From: an uncultured Pirellulaceae bacterium
GTDB taxonomy: Bacteria; Planctomycetota; Planctomycetia; Pirellulales; Pirellulaceae
Assembly (NCBI GenBank): GCA_938091115.1
Contig: CALKNI010000092.1
Coordinates: 1-64,000, forward strand
Direction of reading: 5' to 3'
Length of the DNA: 64,000 bases
Shown here: positions 10,116 through 19,761 of the stretch, one piece after another
How the letters are laid out: each line of letters opens with the position of its first letter
Numbering within the stretch: the first letter of the stretch is position 1
Notes under the pieces: generated by a model
The model's input: only the letters and a program-made list of their open reading frames with translations
Told to the model about the DNA's origin: nothing
Database searches by the model: none
Program-made: the position numbers and the translations under genes

Positions 10116-11393
10116 ATGAATTCAAAAGTGAATCCGTCCGAAGCAATGAGCACCGCCAACGGTGTTGGGGATGAGGGTTCGCATGGGCATATTAAATTGA
10201 AGTACCAGCCTGCGGTGCCCGTGCCCAAAGGCAAACTTGCCGTCTGGCTATTTCTGTCGACGGAAATAATGTTTTTTACGGCCTTGATTGGTACCTATAT
10301 TGTACTTCGGTTCGGAGCGCCAGAGGGAAGTTGGCCGACTCCCAAAGATGTCCGTGTTCTCGAATGGCTAGGTGCTGTTAATACGTTTGTTTTGATCTGT
10401 TCCAGTGTGACGATTGTGTTTGGGATGGAGGCGGCGAAGCATAACCTGCCTGGCAAGGCAAAGACCTGGTTAGTTGCTACGTTTGTTCTGGGATGCGTAT
10501 TTTTGGGAATCAAGGCGTATGAATATAACTCCAAGTTTGAACACGGAATCCACCCGGGGACTCCACGAAGTTTGCTTTACGATCGCGCCGACCTAAGTTA
10601 TCTCTCTGCCCTAAAGGCGAATTTAGATGCGGAGATCTTAAGCATTGAGAAAACGAAAACTGCCTTGGTTTCTGAGGCCGAAGCAGAACATGGTCACAGC
10701 GGCGGTTTGGATAATCTAGTCTTGATTCGATCAGGTCTGGTTCAATGGACTCAGAAAACGGTTGGTGAATCTGAGAGCCCGATAATGAGAGAGTTAGCTC
10801 TTGAAAGTTTGGCTCACCAGATTAATCCTCGCGGTCCCAACCCAAGAGTGGATGCCTATCTGGCGGGTGAAACTGTTGATGTAAGAGATCGAATCGCTAA
10901 ATTGCAGGGCCAACAGGAGGCCGTTGACGAGGAAGTCCGGGAGATACAAGCGACAGTCAATGCGTTGTCTGAAGAGCTTGAAGGTGAGCTAGATGAGGAA
11001 AAAAAGTCAGATATCGAAAGTAGGTTAGCGACGGCGACTGAAAAATCGAAGACGGCTGCGACGAAGGCAACCGAGGTTGTTGACCTGCTCGCACCTTTAG
11101 AAAGTCGGGTTGCTGCCTATGAGCAGTTTAATGGAATTCATGACGGGCTTAATGAGCATTTTCATCTGAGACTCCCGATGGTAATTCCCAGCGGTAACAC
11201 GTGGGCGAATACCTATTTCTTAATGACCGGTTTTCATGCTTTGCACGTACTGGGAGGCCTTGTCGCTTTTGTTGTTTTGTTAATGTTTCGGTTGGATCGT
11301 TCCCGAGCTGGTTTGATGGAGAACGTCGGTTTGTACTGGCATTTCGTCGATATCGTTTGGATATTTTTGTTCCCTCTGCTTTACTTATTTTAA
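10116..11393 (+). CDS. coxC: Cytochrome c oxidase subunit III with a large soluble insertion
   Basis: Subunit III helices at both ends ([58 protein letters not shown]) with about 190 aa of coiled-coil-like sequence between. Confidence 0.92.
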   Translation: MNSKVNPSEAMSTANGVGDEGSHGHIKLKYQPAVPVPKGKLAVWLFLSTEIMFFTALIGTYIVLRFGAPEGSWPTPKDVRVLEWLGAVNTFVLICSSVTIVFGMEAAKHNLPGKAKTWLVATFVLGCVFLGIKAYEYNSKFEHGIHPGTPRSLLYDRADLSYLSALKANLDAEILSIEKTKTALVSEAEAEHGHSGGLDNLVLIRSGLVQWTQKTVGESESPIMRELALESLAHQINPRGPNPRVDAYLAGETVDVRDRIAKLQGQQEAVDEEVREIQATVNALSEELEGELDEEKKSDIESRLATATEKSKTAATKATEVVDLLAPLESRVAAYEQFNGIHDGLNEHFHLRLPMVIPSGNTWANTYFLMTGFHALHVLGGLVAFVVLLMFRLDRSRAGLMENVGLYWHFVDIVWIFLFPLLYLF

Positions 11394-11397
11394 ATTC

Positions 11398-11817
11398 ATG
11401 ATTGAAACAGACACCCTCGATCACCATTCGGCGCAGGATTCAAACACAAAGGTTTTTGTGTTCGTATTTCTAATGTTGTGCGTGTTGACGGGGCTTTCGT
11501 TTTGGGTCGCCAACTCCTATTTGATGGAGAATAAGGTAGTTGGCTGGGCGGCAATGATGATGGTTTCAGTAGCCAAGGCATTGTTGGTCATTTTGTTTTT
11601 TATGCACCTGTGGTGGGAGCGTGCGTGGAAATATGTACTCACAATTCCAGCCTTGATCATGGGGGTTTTACTAGTTTTGTTGCTGGTTCCGGACGTTGGC
11701 TTTCGTACTATGACCTACTCAAAAGATCGCCGAGAGAATGCTCCTAAACCTGTTGTCGGTGAATCCGCTGTCAGCGAAACGGTTGTAGGAACTTCTGAGA
11801 CTCTAAAACTAGATTAA
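11398..11817 (+). CDS. Cytochrome c oxidase subunit IV-like
   Basis: Three-TM small protein after coxC (KVFVFVFLMLCVLTGLSFW, AKALLVILFFMHLWWERAWK) typical of caa3-type subunit IV. Confidence 0.85.
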   Translation: MIETDTLDHHSAQDSNTKVFVFVFLMLCVLTGLSFWVANSYLMENKVVGWAAMMMVSVAKALLVILFFMHLWWERAWKYVLTIPALIMGVLLVLLLVPDVGFRTMTYSKDRRENAPKPVVGESAVSETVVGTSETLKLD

Positions 11818-11838
11818 GGCAAGGTTTGGCAAAAAAAT

Positions 11839-13101
11839 ATGTTTGCACGAGTGAGAGTGTTTCTATGGGTTTTGGTAGTGCTGTCTGCTGCGGGAGTGAT
11901 TTATCTCCGTTCTGTCGACAGTGGCACCGTTAATCAGCGCCGGGTAGCGTCTATCGATAAGGATGAAGACGACAGCACAAATCTTCAGCTTGACAGCACC
12001 GGAAGAGCGTTTGCCAAGGTTCCATGGGAACATTTGCCCAGTGTCGATCGTTTTGAACTTATTGATCAGGATGGGAACAAATTTGATTCGGCGGATCTAG
12101 CAGGGCAGGCTTACGTTGTCAGTTTCTTTTTTGCAAGTTGCCCGACGTTTTGTATGGATCTAAATAAAGAGATAGACCGTGTGAATTCAGCATTGAAGGG
12201 AACAGATGTGCGTTTCTTGACGATGACGGTCGATCCGAAAAATGATACTCCTGAAGTTTTAAACAGGTATGCGGAGGGATTTGGGGCGAAGCCTGATCGC
12301 TGGGCATTTCTAACTGGACAGAATTACCAATTAGTCGAAATTGGTGAGAACATGTTCAATGTGCCAGTGAATCCTGAAACACACACCGATAACATTCTTT
12401 TGGTTGATAAATGGGGGCGTTATCGCGATCGGTTTAAATGGGATCAACCCTACGATATGAAGCGATTTATCAGAGTAGCAAAAGAAGTTGCTGCCGAAAC
12501 GAAACCGCCACTCGGGGAAAAAGTAGAAACTAGAAATGTTTTAGCCGGAGTAGAGCGGGCAGAGCTAAACGACATTCGCTGGGTTCGTGATTTTTTCCTG
12601 ACCGAACGGACCGGTGAAAAGTTCTTTTCTCGCGATTTGACTGGCGAGGTCTGGATTGCAAATTTCTTTTTTAGTAACTGTCCGGGCGTGTGCAAGGCTC
12701 AGAATCAATACCTTCGTAACTTGCAAAAACGGCTTGGAGATGATTGCCCTAGGATTGTTAGTATTACAACTGATCCTGCGCGAGACACGGTAGAGCATCT
12801 CCGAGAATATGCCGATGCCCTTGGGGCTGACCCGGAGAACTGGCTGTTTTTGACGGGAAATCCAGTGTTGATCAAGAGGATTGGAAGTGAGTTTTTCAAG
12901 GCGGATTCGGGAGATGAGCATCACTCGTCACTGCTGTATGTTGTTGACCGGTGGGGCCAGGTTCGTGGGAAGTTTGATTGGGAAAACGCTGCTGACGAGG
13001 TGGAGATGATCAAACTGGTTAAAGTGCTTGAAGGTGAAGATCGGCCCAATGTTTGCGTTGACGAAGAAAAAGTAACAGTGAAACCTGAGGAACAAAAATG
13101 A
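11839..13101 (+). CDS. Tandem SCO1/SenC copper-chaperone protein (two SCO domains)
   Basis: Two thioredoxin-like domains, each with CxxxC and distal His: FFFASCPTFC...THTDNILLVDKWG and FFFSNCPGVC...EHHSSLLYVVDRWG. Confidence 0.92.
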   Translation: MFARVRVFLWVLVVLSAAGVIYLRSVDSGTVNQRRVASIDKDEDDSTNLQLDSTGRAFAKVPWEHLPSVDRFELIDQDGNKFDSADLAGQAYVVSFFFASCPTFCMDLNKEIDRVNSALKGTDVRFLTMTVDPKNDTPEVLNRYAEGFGAKPDRWAFLTGQNYQLVEIGENMFNVPVNPETHTDNILLVDKWGRYRDRFKWDQPYDMKRFIRVAKEVAAETKPPLGEKVETRNVLAGVERAELNDIRWVRDFFLTERTGEKFFSRDLTGEVWIANFFFSNCPGVCKAQNQYLRNLQKRLGDDCPRIVSITTDPARDTVEHLREYADALGADPENWLFLTGNPVLIKRIGSEFFKADSGDEHHSSLLYVVDRWGQVRGKFDWENAADEVEMIKLVKVLEGEDRPNVCVDEEKVTVKPEEQK

Positions 13102-13664
13102 GTGGAGAAGAGTTTTTTAAGCTTGAATCAAACCCAGCGCTTGGTAAAAAGCTGACGATCGTCAGTTGGGTTGTGACTGTCGCGGTCTGGGGTTTGGTTG
13201 GTCTCATGAGAAGTCCGACGAAAATTCCTTTGCCTGATGGTGTGACTTTGGATTTTTTGCCGATGGTGCATGCTGGATTGAATTGTCTGGTCGCTCTGTT
13301 TCTAATTTTGGCGTTGGTCTTTGTCAAACAGAGAAAGATTCAAATGCACCGGTTATCGATTTCAGCTGCGATGGTTTGCTCGGCGCTATTTCTTCTGTGC
13401 TACGTTGCATACCATTTTACTAACGAAGAAACCAAGTTTGGCGGCGAGGGATTCGCAAGAACTGCTTATTTTGTTTTACTGATTAGCCATATTGTTTTGG
13501 CAGCGTTAAGCCTTCCATTTATTTTACAAACGTGGATTTATGGATTCACCAATCAGTTTGAAAAGCATCGTAAAATGGCGAAAATGGTCTTTCCCGTTTG
13601 GCTGTATGTCGCGCTGACCGGGCCAATTTGCTATTTAATGCTGCAACCTTATTATGGGCAGTAG
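13098..13664 (+). CDS. DUF420 family membrane protein (CtaM-like)
   Basis: HAGLNCLVALFLILALVFVKQRKIQMHRLSISAAM, SHIVLAALSLPFILQTW; start overlaps the SCO gene stop. Confidence 0.85.
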   Translation: MSGEEFFKLESNPALGKKLTIVSWVVTVAVWGLVGLMRSPTKIPLPDGVTLDFLPMVHAGLNCLVALFLILALVFVKQRKIQMHRLSISAAMVCSALFLLCYVAYHFTNEETKFGGEGFARTAYFVLLISHIVLAALSLPFILQTWIYGFTNQFEKHRKMAKMVFPVWLYVALTGPICYLMLQPYYGQ

Positions 13665-13719
13665 GGTAATGGTGGTTAGAATTCCTGAGTTGATTGTTTG
13701 AGCTTGGAGGGCAGATGAA

Positions 13720-14010
13720 ATGGGCGACTTAAATTTAAGAAGATTCTCACGGATAGTTGGCTGTGCTTTTCAGGTTTTGGTTCTGCAGCTAGTGTTTTCT
13801 ACCAGTTTACTTGGCTGCCCCACCTGCAAAGACGGCCTGCACGCCGATGGTTCTGCGGCAGCTTATGCGATGAGTATTCTGTTTATGATGGGAATGCCCT
13901 TTGTTATTCTGTCCTGTTGGGTGACGACCATTGTCCGGTTAAGGCAAGGTATTCCTGAAGCTGAAGATCTTTCTACCGATGGCTCGTCTGATGAGCAGAC
14001 AGGCCTTTAG
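13720..14010 (+). CDS. Small membrane protein with extracytoplasmic CPTCK motif, end of cox operon
   Basis: Leader helix, LLGCPTCKDGLHADGSAAAYAMSILFMMGMPFVILSCWVTTIVRLRQG; same strand, closely spaced. Confidence 0.7.
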   Translation: MGDLNLRRFSRIVGCAFQVLVLQLVFSTSLLGCPTCKDGLHADGSAAAYAMSILFMMGMPFVILSCWVTTIVRLRQGIPEAEDLSTDGSSDEQTGL

Positions 14011-14038
14011 ACGCGGTGTGGCTAGGATTTCAACTGCC

Positions 14039-14062
14039 CGCCCTCTCAAAAGTGGAGGGGCG
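14039..14062. terminator. Hairpin between convergent genes, probable terminator
   Basis: CGCCCTC-loop-GAGGGGCG (one bulge) then TTGCTTTT; between + and - strand genes. Confidence 0.45.
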
Positions 14063-14069
14063 TTGCTTT

Positions 14070-14939
14070 TCAAGCCAACCAGCGAACGATATTTTCACCC
14101 ACTTCGTTAAATCTTGAAGTGTAAAAGTGGTCGGCTTCTTCGATTTCGTGAATCGTTAAAGAGTTCCAGCCATCTGATAAAAGTGCGAGGTCGTCCCGCA
14201 GGCCTTCAAAAGCAACGTTTTCATTGAGCTCTTTCTCGCCGAATAGCATCAGAGTGGGGATCTCAATTCGATCGATAAAATCGAGCCAATTAAATGACTC
14301 GGAGGGTCCATATTTATCGAGGTAACCTTGGGGACTCATCCAGGTAGGAAATGGAAACGGTATCTGAATTGGATTATTTGCTTGCTTCTGCTGGACCAGT
14401 GATTCACATTTTTTTATTGTTTCTCGAAACAGCTCGCCGCGAGGGGAGTCGCTTAGCTTGGCATGGCTAAGTCTAGTTGCTGATAGTGCGATAATGTTCT
14501 TGATACTTGGGTGCGATGCAAAGGCCTGGGAATAGATAGACTTAATTGCCCCAAGTGAGTGCCCGACTGAGGCGATGTTGGTATGGCCGCGTTTGACTAG
14601 AAAATCTGCCCACGCGGTGATGTCCATTTTGGAGTCTGCGACGTCCTCGAAAGCCGCGCCAACAGAGCGTGTCTTTCCTGCCCACGTGGAAGAATTGATC
14701 ATGTCATGACCACGCGTATTGGCGATGATAACATGGATCCCAATGGACTCTAGGACTTCCGCTAGGTGGAATAAAAGTCTTGAAGAATAAAAGTTTCCAC
14801 CGAGTCCATGTGTCAAAATGGCGGCGTTGATCGCGCCGGTTTCCGCATTGGTTACAAGCGTTTGCGTCGACTCGCGGTAAAACCCATGCAGCCTTACGAA
14901 ATCAGAAGTGATGGTTTGAACCAATTCGCCGTGCATCAA
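14070..14939 (-). CDS. Alpha/beta hydrolase
   Basis: ILTHGLGGNFYSSRLL oxyanion region, SVGHSLGAIKSIY nucleophile elbow (GHSLG), late EEADHFYTSRF His. Confidence 0.85.
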   Translation of the reverse strand: MMHGELVQTITSDFVRLHGFYRESTQTLVTNAETGAINAAILTHGLGGNFYSSRLLFHLAEVLESIGIHVIIANTRGHDMINSSTWAGKTRSVGAAFEDVADSKMDITAWADFLVKRGHTNIASVGHSLGAIKSIYSQAFASHPSIKNIIALSATRLSHAKLSDSPRGELFRETIKKCESLVQQKQANNPIQIPFPFPTWMSPQGYLDKYGPSESFNWLDFIDRIEIPTLMLFGEKELNENVAFEGLRDDLALLSDGWNSLTIHEIEEADHFYTSRFNEVGENIVRWLA

Positions 14940-15075
14940 AATCCTCGGCTCAATAAATGAAAAATCTGGGCTTGAATTGCTATCGTCGCGTCGGCGGAAT
15001 CAGGCCGCCATCAAAAAATTCTGTCTCTTTGGATTTCTAATTTCTGGGCCGCCTGTTTTCCTTTAGACAAAAAAA

Positions 15076-15098
15076 GCCTCAACCGGTTTGGCAGAGGC
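15076..15098 (-). terminator. Rho-independent terminator for the 15139..15600 gene
   Basis: On minus strand GCCTC-TGCCAAACCGGTT-GAGGC followed by TTTTTTT. Confidence 0.65.
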
Positions 15099-15138
15099 AT
15101 GATTTGCATTGGAGTGGATACCTCGCGGTAGCCGTTTT

Positions 15139-15600
15139 CTATTGGTTATCACCGGGGTGTAGGCTCAATTGTGAGAGCAGCTGTAAAACCCCATTTAGGT
15201 GAGCGAGACGTGGTCCGTAACGATCTACAAATTCGTTCAAAACGAATTCGCTGTCCATCATTTCTTCATGGTTATCGTTGACATCAATTGTCAGTGTTTG
15301 CAAGAACTCTGTTTGAACTTGCGAAAGTGCCTCAGCGGCCGCGCGGCAGCGTCGAGCCAGCAGGGGATTCGCGTCTTTCCAGTGAGATAGCTCATTCGAG
15401 CGTTGACGTTGACTGGCGTGCATTTGGTCGATCATTTCTTCCATCAGTTCATTCTGGCGGTCCTGCCCGGCTACAAGTTGCTGAAGAATAGCTGCGATTT
15501 CATTTTGACCTGCTCCCGAATGAGGGGCGGCAGAATCGCTAGCACTTTGGGCAACGTCAATCCGGAAAACTGGGGAAATATCTTGTGAATCGTGAGGCAT
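15139..15600 (-). CDS. Hypothetical helical protein
   Basis: 153 aa ORF with predicted long helices; followed by a terminator on the same strand. Confidence 0.6.
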   Translation of the reverse strand: MPHDSQDISPVFRIDVAQSASDSAAPHSGAGQNEIAAILQQLVAGQDRQNELMEEMIDQMHASQRQRSNELSHWKDANPLLARRCRAAAEALSQVQTEFLQTLTIDVNDNHEEMMDSEFVLNEFVDRYGPRLAHLNGVLQLLSQLSLHPGDNQ

Positions 15601-15913
15601 ATGATCAACGCTCCGGGAAGTTTTTTATGAATACCTAACTAGTATAAACCGCGCTATGGAAAGTGTCGAGCTTTTGCTTGAGTATTCATTATTTTTGAAA
15701 TATCACTTGAGTGAAAAAATAGACTGACCCGAAAAGTTTTTCATTAAGCTGTTAAGAGAATCCATGTGTGCCATTAATTCGGTTTGGAGCAAGCCCTCGG
15801 TAAGACGTTGGTAATCTAAAGTGAAAAACCCGAATCCGCCGATGTCACATGAGCGTTCACGCGCCAACCAAAGTTTTAAGAGCAGCTATTTGACAAAAAA
15901 AATATTTTGGTTG

Positions 15914-15940
15914 TTGACAAAAAAACAAATTCTGTATGCA
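15914..15940 (+). promoter_or_regulatory. Candidate sigma70-type promoter upstream of 16004
   Basis: TTGACA, 15-nt spacer, TATGCA; a second TTGACAAAAAAA copy at 15890. Confidence 0.3.
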
Positions 15941-16003
15941 TCGAATTTTGGTTGAAATTCATTTTTGCGACGTGAATTTGGATAATTCATAAGGACAGAG
16001 CTT

Positions 16004-16537
16004 TTGACCCAAGCGACTACCCATTCACTTAAAACATTCGGTTTTATGACCGTTGTTGAGTTGCCTTCATTAGGGCATTGCGGCGGATTATTGGTTGTTT
16101 CAAAAATTGGAAGGCCGATTGAATTTCATTGCACCGCACCAGTGGCAACTAATCGTGCCCAGCAGATCATGTACGGTGAAACTTATAGCGGTTTTCTATT
16201 TTCTGATCAGATAGGAATGGCGTTAATTGACAAAGCACGCGAGCGACCGTCAATATTCCTGACGGACCGTTCGGAGATGTTGCCGCTAACAGAGCTGATT
16301 GATAATCCGTTGGTTTTTGCCGAACCGGTTGATTCCAAAGGGGAGTTTGATGGTTCCGGGTTGGAGCATTTTGATCTTTCCGGGCAGTCAGTCTACTGCG
16401 TCAATTATCGTGGAACGAAAGCGACTGCAATCGCCGAGGGTGTACAAGAATTTGCTAGTCGACTGCCACTCGACGAGCCATTTGAAAGAATCCGGCAGGC
16501 AATTGAGGAGGCTCATTCCGTGCTTCGTGCGGCGTGA
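16004..16537 (+). CDS. Conserved-looking hypothetical protein upstream of SNF2 helicase
   Basis: 177 aa, TTG start with upstream AAGGA; ends 34 nt before the preferred helicase start. Confidence 0.7.
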   Translation: MTQATTHSLKTFGFMTVVELPSLGHCGGLLVVSKIGRPIEFHCTAPVATNRAQQIMYGETYSGFLFSDQIGMALIDKARERPSIFLTDRSEMLPLTELIDNPLVFAEPVDSKGEFDGSGLEHFDLSGQSVYCVNYRGTKATAIAEGVQEFASRLPLDEPFERIRQAIEEAHSVLRAA

Positions 16538-16571
16538 TCAGGTTTCTCTCAAATCTTTAGAAGCGGTTTCG

Positions 16572-18461
16572 ATGGATCAATATTTTAAATTAACCGAATC
16601 GCTCGACATCCAAAGTGCCTCATTGGAGAGTCCGCAGAATCAAACGCTTCGACCGGATGCGAGGTTTCCTAAAATAAACCCCGTTGTTTTGGAAACGACT
16701 TCGTGGAACGAGGCAATTGAAACTCAGTTGCCAGATCTTTTAAGCAGTTGGATTATGGAGTCACCGAACAGGCCTCCAGTCGTTTCTGCCAGATTCAAAG
16801 GTCGTCGAATTAAAACCAGCAGTTATTATTTTTCCGAGACTGGACCGGCGAAGCGTGGTAAACAGTCGTCTATCGCTGCGGATCTTTTTGATCCTTACGC
16901 GCCGAAAGTCTTAAAGGATTCGGTTAGTGAAGAAAGCAAGTCGGGCGTAAAGCTAAAAGAAAAAAAAGCAGCTACGAGAACCCGTATGAAGGCGCCAGCG
17001 GATGTCATCAAGCTGGAAGATCGCTTGTTTTATCTTTTACAGCCTCCGTTGGAAAATCTTCTCGACGGCAAGACGATGGAGTTTCCATTTGAGCCGTTTC
17101 CATTTCAGTATGCGGGAATTGCATTCTTGTTCCCTCGCAATAGTGCAATTCTGGCTGACGAAATGGGGCTGGGTAAGACAATGCAGACAATTGCAACCGT
17201 TCGGATGTTACTTCGGGCTGGTTTCATTAAGAGCGTTTTGATTATTTGCCCGAAGCCATTAGTGACCAATTGGCAGCGAGAATTTAAATCTTGGGCTCCT
17301 GAGATCACCGTGGCAGCCATTAAAGGGAACCAGCATCAGCGTGCCTGGCATTGGAAGACTGAGTCGGCGATGGTCAAGCTGGCAAATTATGAGCTTTTGA
17401 CACGCGATGAAGCGTTGGTCACAGCTCCGGAAAATGAATATGATTTGGTGATTCTTGATGAAGCTCAACGAATTAAGAATAAAGCGAATGCGACGAGTGA
17501 GGTTGTGCACCGGATCAATCGGAAAAGAAGTTGGGCATTGACCGGTACCCCGATCGAAAATGGGGTGGAGGATCTCGTAGGGATTTGCGAATTTGCAGCC
17601 AAGGGAGCGGTATCGAGCGGGATGACGGCTCGGGAGATGCGTGGGCGAGTGAAGGATCTGATTCTTCGCCGCACAAAAGATGTGGTCATGAAAGATATGC
17701 CCCCAAGATTGATGCGGGATGCGGAATTGGAACTTTCGCCGGAGCAGCAAATTAGTTACGACGGCGCGGAAAAGGATGGAGTTCTGAGGCTCAATGACAT
17801 GGGGGATGAATTAACGATCAAGCATGTTTTCGAATTAGTTTTACGATTGAAGCAGATCTGTAATTTTGATCCCGCGACTGGCATGAGTAGCAAGATAGAG
17901 CGTCTTAAAGCGGATATGGAAGAGGTGGCCGCAAGCGGTCAGAAGGCAATTGTATTTAGTCAGTGGGTGGATTCACTTGAGGTCATTGGCAAACAACTGA
18001 TGGTTCACAAACCGCTTGAATATCACGGACGTATTCCATCTAAGCAGCGTGATCCAATTTTAAAAGAATTCAAGGAAAATCCAGACCGCAAGGTTCTTTT
18101 GATGAGCTACGGAGCGGGAGCTGTTGGTTTGAATCTCCAGTTCTGCCGTTACGTATTTTTGTTCGACCGTTGGTGGAATCCGGCAATCGAAGATCAGGCG
18201 ATTAACCGAGCTCACCGAATTGGGGCGGCGGGAAGTGTGACGATTACCAGAATGATTATGGCGGGTACAATCGAACAGCGAATCCATCAGATTTTGGAAG
18301 AAAAGCGAGAGCTGTTCCGAGAGATTTTGTCGGACGGTGATGCACCTGCAAAGCGAGGTTTGTCACGCAACGAAATTTTTGGGTTGTTTGATTTAACGAC
18401 GCCCAAGGGTAAAATCACGCCAGTCAACGAGGTTGGGGACGAGTTGGGAAAAGCAGCTTGA
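16572..18461 (+). CDS. SNF2-family DEAD/DEAH-box helicase
   Basis: ILADEMGLGKTMQTIATV (Walker A), LVILDEAQRIKN (DEAQ), ALTGTPIEN, LMSYGAGAVGLNLQFCRYVFLFDRWWNPAIEDQAINRAHRIG. ATG at 16572 fits better than the track start at 16299. Confidence 0.95.
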   Translation: MDQYFKLTESLDIQSASLESPQNQTLRPDARFPKINPVVLETTSWNEAIETQLPDLLSSWIMESPNRPPVVSARFKGRRIKTSSYYFSETGPAKRGKQSSIAADLFDPYAPKVLKDSVSEESKSGVKLKEKKAATRTRMKAPADVIKLEDRLFYLLQPPLENLLDGKTMEFPFEPFPFQYAGIAFLFPRNSAILADEMGLGKTMQTIATVRMLLRAGFIKSVLIICPKPLVTNWQREFKSWAPEITVAAIKGNQHQRAWHWKTESAMVKLANYELLTRDEALVTAPENEYDLVILDEAQRIKNKANATSEVVHRINRKRSWALTGTPIENGVEDLVGICEFAAKGAVSSGMTAREMRGRVKDLILRRTKDVVMKDMPPRLMRDAELELSPEQQISYDGAEKDGVLRLNDMGDELTIKHVFELVLRLKQICNFDPATGMSSKIERLKADMEEVAASGQKAIVFSQWVDSLEVIGKQLMVHKPLEYHGRIPSKQRDPILKEFKENPDRKVLLMSYGAGAVGLNLQFCRYVFLFDRWWNPAIEDQAINRAHRIGAAGSVTITRMIMAGTIEQRIHQILEEKRELFREILSDGDAPAKRGLSRNEIFGLFDLTTPKGKITPVNEVGDELGKAA

Positions 18462-18558
18462 TCCGGGAGTAGTTCACGATTTGTTAATCTGTTTTACTTT
18501 CGTAAGTGGTGGAGTGGTTGCGATGAGCATCTGGTAAAGGGATAAGCACGGCACTGCG

Positions 18559-19719
18559 ATGTCAAATACTTCAACTAAATCAAAACCGAAACCTAATTGG
18601 TACCCGCCCTGGGCACCAAGGTTTTGGAATGGAATGCGGCTGGGCGACTACCTGCGGTTGATGAAAGAAAACCGATTTAAGATCCATCCGTTAAGATATC
18701 CAATGTTTGCCCTGGGGGGTGGGTGTGCGTTGATGAATTCGATCCTAGCTCAGGTTCAGGATGTCACTCACGGGAGTGTAATCGAGTCGGTTCAGCTAAA
18801 AAAGCCGCCAGTTTTTATTATCGGTCACTGGCGATCAGGTACGACATTGATGCATGAGTTAATGTCAATGGATTCGCGTTTAGCATTCCCAACCAATTTT
18901 GATGCATTTATTCCCAATCATTTTCTTGCATCTCGATTCTTTTTTTATCCGTTTTTAAAATTGCTGATGCCCCGTCAACGCCCCATGGACAACATGTCGA
19001 TGGGTGTTGGATCCCCTCAAGAAGATGATTTCGCGTTGTGTGCTTATGGTGCGCCAACTCCTTACCGCAGAATTGCGTTTCCCAACCAACCGAGTCGAGA
19101 GCATCTGAATCTCAAATTATCCGATGCTGATCACGAGGTGCAGGAAAAATTGCACGGGGCAATGAATTATTTTCTAAAGGCGCTGACCGTTAGGTATGAA
19201 TCCCAATTGGTTCTGAAGTCGCCGCCTCATACTGGGCGTTTAGAGCAGTTGGTCGAGTGGTTTCCAGGGGCGAAGTTTGTGCATATGGCACGGCATCCGC
19301 ACAAGTTAGTGCCTTCCACGATGAGGCTTTGGAAACTGTTGGATTCGCTTCAGGGTTTTCAGATTCCAAGATACGATGATACTTGGCTCAAAAACTATAT
19401 TTTCGAATGCAAGGATTTAATGTATTCGGCGTACTTTAATCAACGTGATTCAATTCCCAAAAATCAATTGGTTGAAGTGAATTTTGAAAATCTCACAATC
19501 CAGCCGATTGCCGAGATGGAACGAGTTTATGGTCAGCTTGAGATGGATGGATTTTCAGAGTTAGAACCAGCGTTGGTGGAGTATTTTGAACGTAAAAAGA
19601 ACCATCAGAAAAATCCATTTACGATTGAGCCTTCGCTTGAGCTTGAAATTGATAACAATTGGCATCGCTATATGGATGTGTTTGGATATTCAAGTCCGTC
19701 TGGTCAGAGTGCGGGTTGA
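18559..19719 (+). CDS. Sulfotransferase family protein
   Basis: PPVFIIGHWRSGTTLMHELMSMD (PAPS-binding loop), FVHMARHPHKLVPSTMRLW. Confidence 0.88.
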   Translation: MSNTSTKSKPKPNWYPPWAPRFWNGMRLGDYLRLMKENRFKIHPLRYPMFALGGGCALMNSILAQVQDVTHGSVIESVQLKKPPVFIIGHWRSGTTLMHELMSMDSRLAFPTNFDAFIPNHFLASRFFFYPFLKLLMPRQRPMDNMSMGVGSPQEDDFALCAYGAPTPYRRIAFPNQPSREHLNLKLSDADHEVQEKLHGAMNYFLKALTVRYESQLVLKSPPHTGRLEQLVEWFPGAKFVHMARHPHKLVPSTMRLWKLLDSLQGFQIPRYDDTWLKNYIFECKDLMYSAYFNQRDSIPKNQLVEVNFENLTIQPIAEMERVYGQLEMDGFSELEPALVEYFERKKNHQKNPFTIEPSLELEIDNNWHRYMDVFGYSSPSGQSAG

Positions 19720-19761
19720 CCCTCTGACATTATTGCTAGGAAGGCTGCTGTTGGATGGAGT

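Noticed and set aside
16299-16571. N-terminal extension of the helicase ORF in the track
   Set aside because: Overlaps the 16004..16537 gene in another frame; ATG at 16572 gives clean adjacent genes.
17259-17750. 163-aa minus ORF
   Set aside because: Antisense to the SNF2 helicase motifs.
19720-19761. Frameshift hiding the FlhB C domain
   Set aside because: All three minus-strand frames of this short gap lack NPTH-like or other FlhB C sequence.
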